A stretch of DNA of 8,516 nt from Clostridia bacterium (GTDB lineage Bacteria; Bacillota; Clostridia; Oscillospirales; Acutalibacteraceae): the NCBI GenBank assembly GCA_900770165.1, contig CAAGJJ010000064.1, forward strand, positions 1 through 8,516. Reading direction: 5' to 3'. The notes beneath the pieces were generated by a model. The model was not told the DNA's origin. It did no database searches and was given only the letters and a program-made list of their open reading frames with translations. A program made the translations under genes and the position numbers. Position 1 is the stretch's first letter. The number at the start of each line of letters is the position of its first letter. Shown piece after piece: positions 7,353 to 8,516 of this stretch.

Positions 7353-7499
7353 CTAAAATTTTCTTAACGTCTTTACTTCATTACTCATCTTTGGCTGATA
7401 AGTAATAAACGGACATGCTACATTTGCATAATATGTAGCAACCTTTATTGCAGCCTTCTTTGTAAGTTCTGCAACATGCTTATCAAGTTTTACTCCCAT
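7353..7499 (-). CDS. agrD: AgrD-type pre-peptide of a cyclic autoinducer
   Basis: A 48-codon gene ending at TAG 7355-7353. The N-terminal half (MGVKLDKHVAELTKKAAIKV) is an amphipathic Lys/Ala helix. It is followed by the core ANVACPFITYQPKM and a charged tail ending TLRKF. This three-part build is that of AgrD. The core aligns with Staphylococcus AgrD-I (CDFIM/DEP) as CPFIT/YQP, predicting a five-residue thiolactone ring from Cys29 to Thr33 and AgrB cleavage after Thr33; the exact tail length is unknown. YQPK after the ring is a pattern I know from clostridial AgrD peptides. The ribosome site GGGGTGAG (7504-7511) lies 4 bases from the ATG. It is the first gene of the minus-strand cluster, 17 bases before the secreted protein, and about 4.4 kb from agrB. 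Its short length is why automatic gene callers may miss it. Confidence 0.88.
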   Translation of the reverse strand: MGVKLDKHVAELTKKAAIKVATYYANVACPFITYQPKMSNEVKTLRKF

Positions 7500-7587
7500 T
7501 ATGCTCACCCCTTCATTATTAAGATAGAAATATAGACCTATTATTTCTTCTCTTTGAAGTTAACACATTTAATGAAATTTGTTTTAC

Positions 7588-7616
7588 GAAGGGTACAACT
7601 TACAGGTTAAAAGGTA
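7588..7616 (-). promoter_or_regulatory. Candidate AgrA (LytTR) direct-repeat operator upstream of agrD
   Basis: On the minus strand TACCTTTT (7609-7616) and TACCCTTC (7588-7595) form a 6-of-8 direct repeat whose starts are exactly 21 bases apart, the spacing expected for two LytTR half sites on one face of the DNA. The pair lies about 90-115 bases before the agrD start codon and overlaps the -10 region of the divergent cyclophilin promoter. A weak -10-like TTAAAT follows at 7567-7572. The short match means chance cannot be ruled out. Confidence 0.3.
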
Positions 7617-7620
7617 TAAT
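7592..7620 (+). promoter_or_regulatory. Candidate promoter of the cyclophilin gene
   Basis: A perfect TATAAT (7615-7620) lies 20 bases before the cyclophilin ATG. A weak -35-like GGTACA (7592-7597) is spaced 17 bases upstream. Transcription from here would start near 7627, leaving a leader of only about 14 bases with no Shine-Dalgarno-like sequence. It overlaps the candidate AgrA repeats, so the two divergent units may compete. Confidence 0.45.
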
Positions 7621-7640
7621 TTACATATTTTATATTAATA

Positions 7641-8162
7641 ATGCGTTTATTATTAAGCATAATCGTGTTATGTATTTTATTCAGCATGACTGCCTGTGGA
7701 CAAAAGGCTTCCAGTAATTCATCATCGGATGATACCCAGAATCTGTTATCTGGAAAACACCATGTTGCCATAGAAATCAGCAGCTATAGAACAATAGAGG
7801 CAGAACTTGACGCAGACACAGCGCCGGTTACTGTTACTAATTTTATTAATCTTACTAATTCAGGATTCTATAATGGTCTGACTTTTCATCGTGTAATTGA
7901 TGGATTTATGATTCAGGGCGGCGACCCTAATGGTGACGGAACCGGTGGCACTTCTGCTAACAATTCTGCAAGTTCACAGTTCTTTATCATGCAGAAGGAT
8001 ACAACAAGTCTTGACGGTCAATACGCAGCTTTCGGAACAGTCACAAGCGGCATGGACATTGTCGATAAGATATGCAAAGACTGCACTGATACTAATCAGA
8101 ATGGTGTGATTACAGATAAAAGTAAGCAGCCCGTTATTAGTACTGTGAGGGTTGTGGATTAA
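7641..8162 (+). CDS. Cyclophilin-type peptidyl-prolyl isomerase lipoprotein with internal deletion
   Basis: A 173-residue protein with a short lipoprotein signal (MRLLLSIIVLCILFSMTAC, Cys19) and a Ser/Asn-rich linker (about 20-35), then a cyclophilin domain from about residue 40. It would act outside the membrane on folding of secreted proteins. Active-site landmarks are present: FHRVI with Arg84, GFMIQGGD with Phe89 and Gln92, SSQFF with Gln113 and Phe115, and LDGQYAAFG. However, GGDPNGDGTGG runs almost directly into SANNSASSQFF: Gln92 to Gln113 spans 21 residues, against 48 (Gln63 to Gln111) in human cyclophilin A. The segment usually carrying EF..NG and HTRG..SMAR, including a barrel strand, is therefore missing in frame. 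Activity may be lost or changed. There is no ribosome site before the ATG, and an in-frame stop at 7617-7619 rules out a long upstream extension. It diverges from the agr cluster and ends at a strong terminator. Confidence 0.88.
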   Translation: MRLLLSIIVLCILFSMTACGQKASSNSSSDDTQNLLSGKHHVAIEISSYRTIEAELDADTAPVTVTNFINLTNSGFYNGLTFHRVIDGFMIQGGDPNGDGTGGTSANNSASSQFFIMQKDTTSLDGQYAAFGTVTSGMDIVDKICKDCTDTNQNGVITDKSKQPVISTVRVVD

Positions 8163-8164
8163 CG

Positions 8165-8198
8165 AATAACCGCACCGTCTTATGACGGTGCGGTTATT
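8165..8198. terminator. Strong hairpin terminator, probably bidirectional
   Basis: A perfect 15-bp stem (AATAACCGCACCGTC / GACGGTGCGGTTATT) with loop TTAT begins two bases after the cyclophilin stop. The GC-rich centre with A/T-rich flanks on both arms (A-rich 5', T-rich 3') fits a rho-independent terminator working for the cyclophilin gene and, from the other strand, for the convergent gene ending at 8214. Confidence 0.9.
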
Positions 8199-8213
8199 AT
8201 ATTAAAACATATT

Positions 8214-8516
8214 CTATTTATCAAAATCATAACTATTCTCATATATACCTAAAACATGAGACACAAAAGCCGCCTGCTCCTTACTTTCATCTGTGCCTGT
8301 ATTAACCTGCCAGCCATATGTCAGGTAATCATAAAAATTTCTTGGAGTGATTGGTCCAAGCTTGTATTCATCCCTAATCAGATTAATACCATCTGAATAA
8401 TCCCTTACTAACGCCTCAAATGCTTTCTGAGGGTCTTTAAATACCGCTTTTCCATTTTCATCTGCCCCAATTGCAAATTCTTCTCCATGATCAAGAAAAT
8501 CCTTAACATTAACACT
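8214..8516 (-). CDS. Unrecognised protein, C-terminal 100 residues (runs off right edge)
   Basis: An open frame entering from the right edge and ending at TAG 8216-8214. The 100 visible residues are soluble, acidic and aromatic-rich, with no membrane segment: FLDHGEEFAIG, a DPQKAFEALVRDY stretch, LGPITPRNFYDYLTYGWQVN and an end of YENSYDFDK. Codon use and GC look like the cyclophilin gene and unlike the AT-rich agr cluster. The gene converges on the cyclophilin gene and shares the hairpin terminator between them. It was too cut off to be named: I do not recognise the family, and the start and any N-terminal domain lie outside the window. Confidence 0.8.
   Translation of the reverse strand, partial: SVNVKDFLDHGEEFAIGADENGKAVFKDPQKAFEALVRDYSDGINLIRDEYKLGPITPRNFYDYLTYGWQVNTGTDESKEQAAFVSHVLGIYENSYDFDK

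Overview
The window looks like a low-GC Bacillota chromosome, most likely Lachnospiraceae (Butyrivibrio/Roseburia/Agathobacter-like). This is inferred from the AT-rich codon use, the AgrB/AgrD/AgrC/AgrA proteins, the Lachnospiraceae-style lipoprotein with a Cys/His cluster, and a small lipoprotein cyclophilin. No tRNA, rRNA, CRISPR array or insertion sequence is visible.

Layout: the left edge (1-180, minus) is the start of an ABC ATPase with its own candidate promoter. From 371 to 7499 a single minus-strand, closely packed cluster runs right to left: agrD pre-peptide (7353-7499, 48 aa) - small secreted protein (6901-7335) - hairpin - lipoprotein (5379-6830) - large duplicated ABC-2-type permease (3054-5366) - a short remnant that looks like the C-terminus of an ABC ATPase (2921-3064) - agrB (2312-2902) - agrA (1609-2343) - agrC (371-1612). 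Divergent from it, on the plus strand, is a cyclophilin-type peptidyl-prolyl isomerase lipoprotein (7641-8162) with an apparent internal deletion. A strong hairpin terminator (8165-8198) follows, then the C-terminal end of an unrecognised minus-strand gene (8214-8516).

How it may work together: AgrD would be processed by the membrane protease AgrB into a cyclic peptide (predicted ring C-P-F-I-T), sensed by the AgrC kinase, which phosphorylates the LytTR regulator AgrA. What sets the locus apart is that the signal gene is separated from agrB by about 4.4 kb carrying a secreted protein, a lipoprotein and an ABC permease. The signal and its apparent cargo therefore share one transcriptional unit with the sensor and processor, which suggests a self-contained, density-controlled secretion, immunity or envelope module. 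The permease seems to have lost its dedicated ATPase by deletion, so the module may be decaying or may borrow an ATPase. The cluster looks more AT-rich by eye than the genes on both sides, which would fit acquisition as a cassette. Function of the secreted protein, lipoprotein and permease is not established from sequence.
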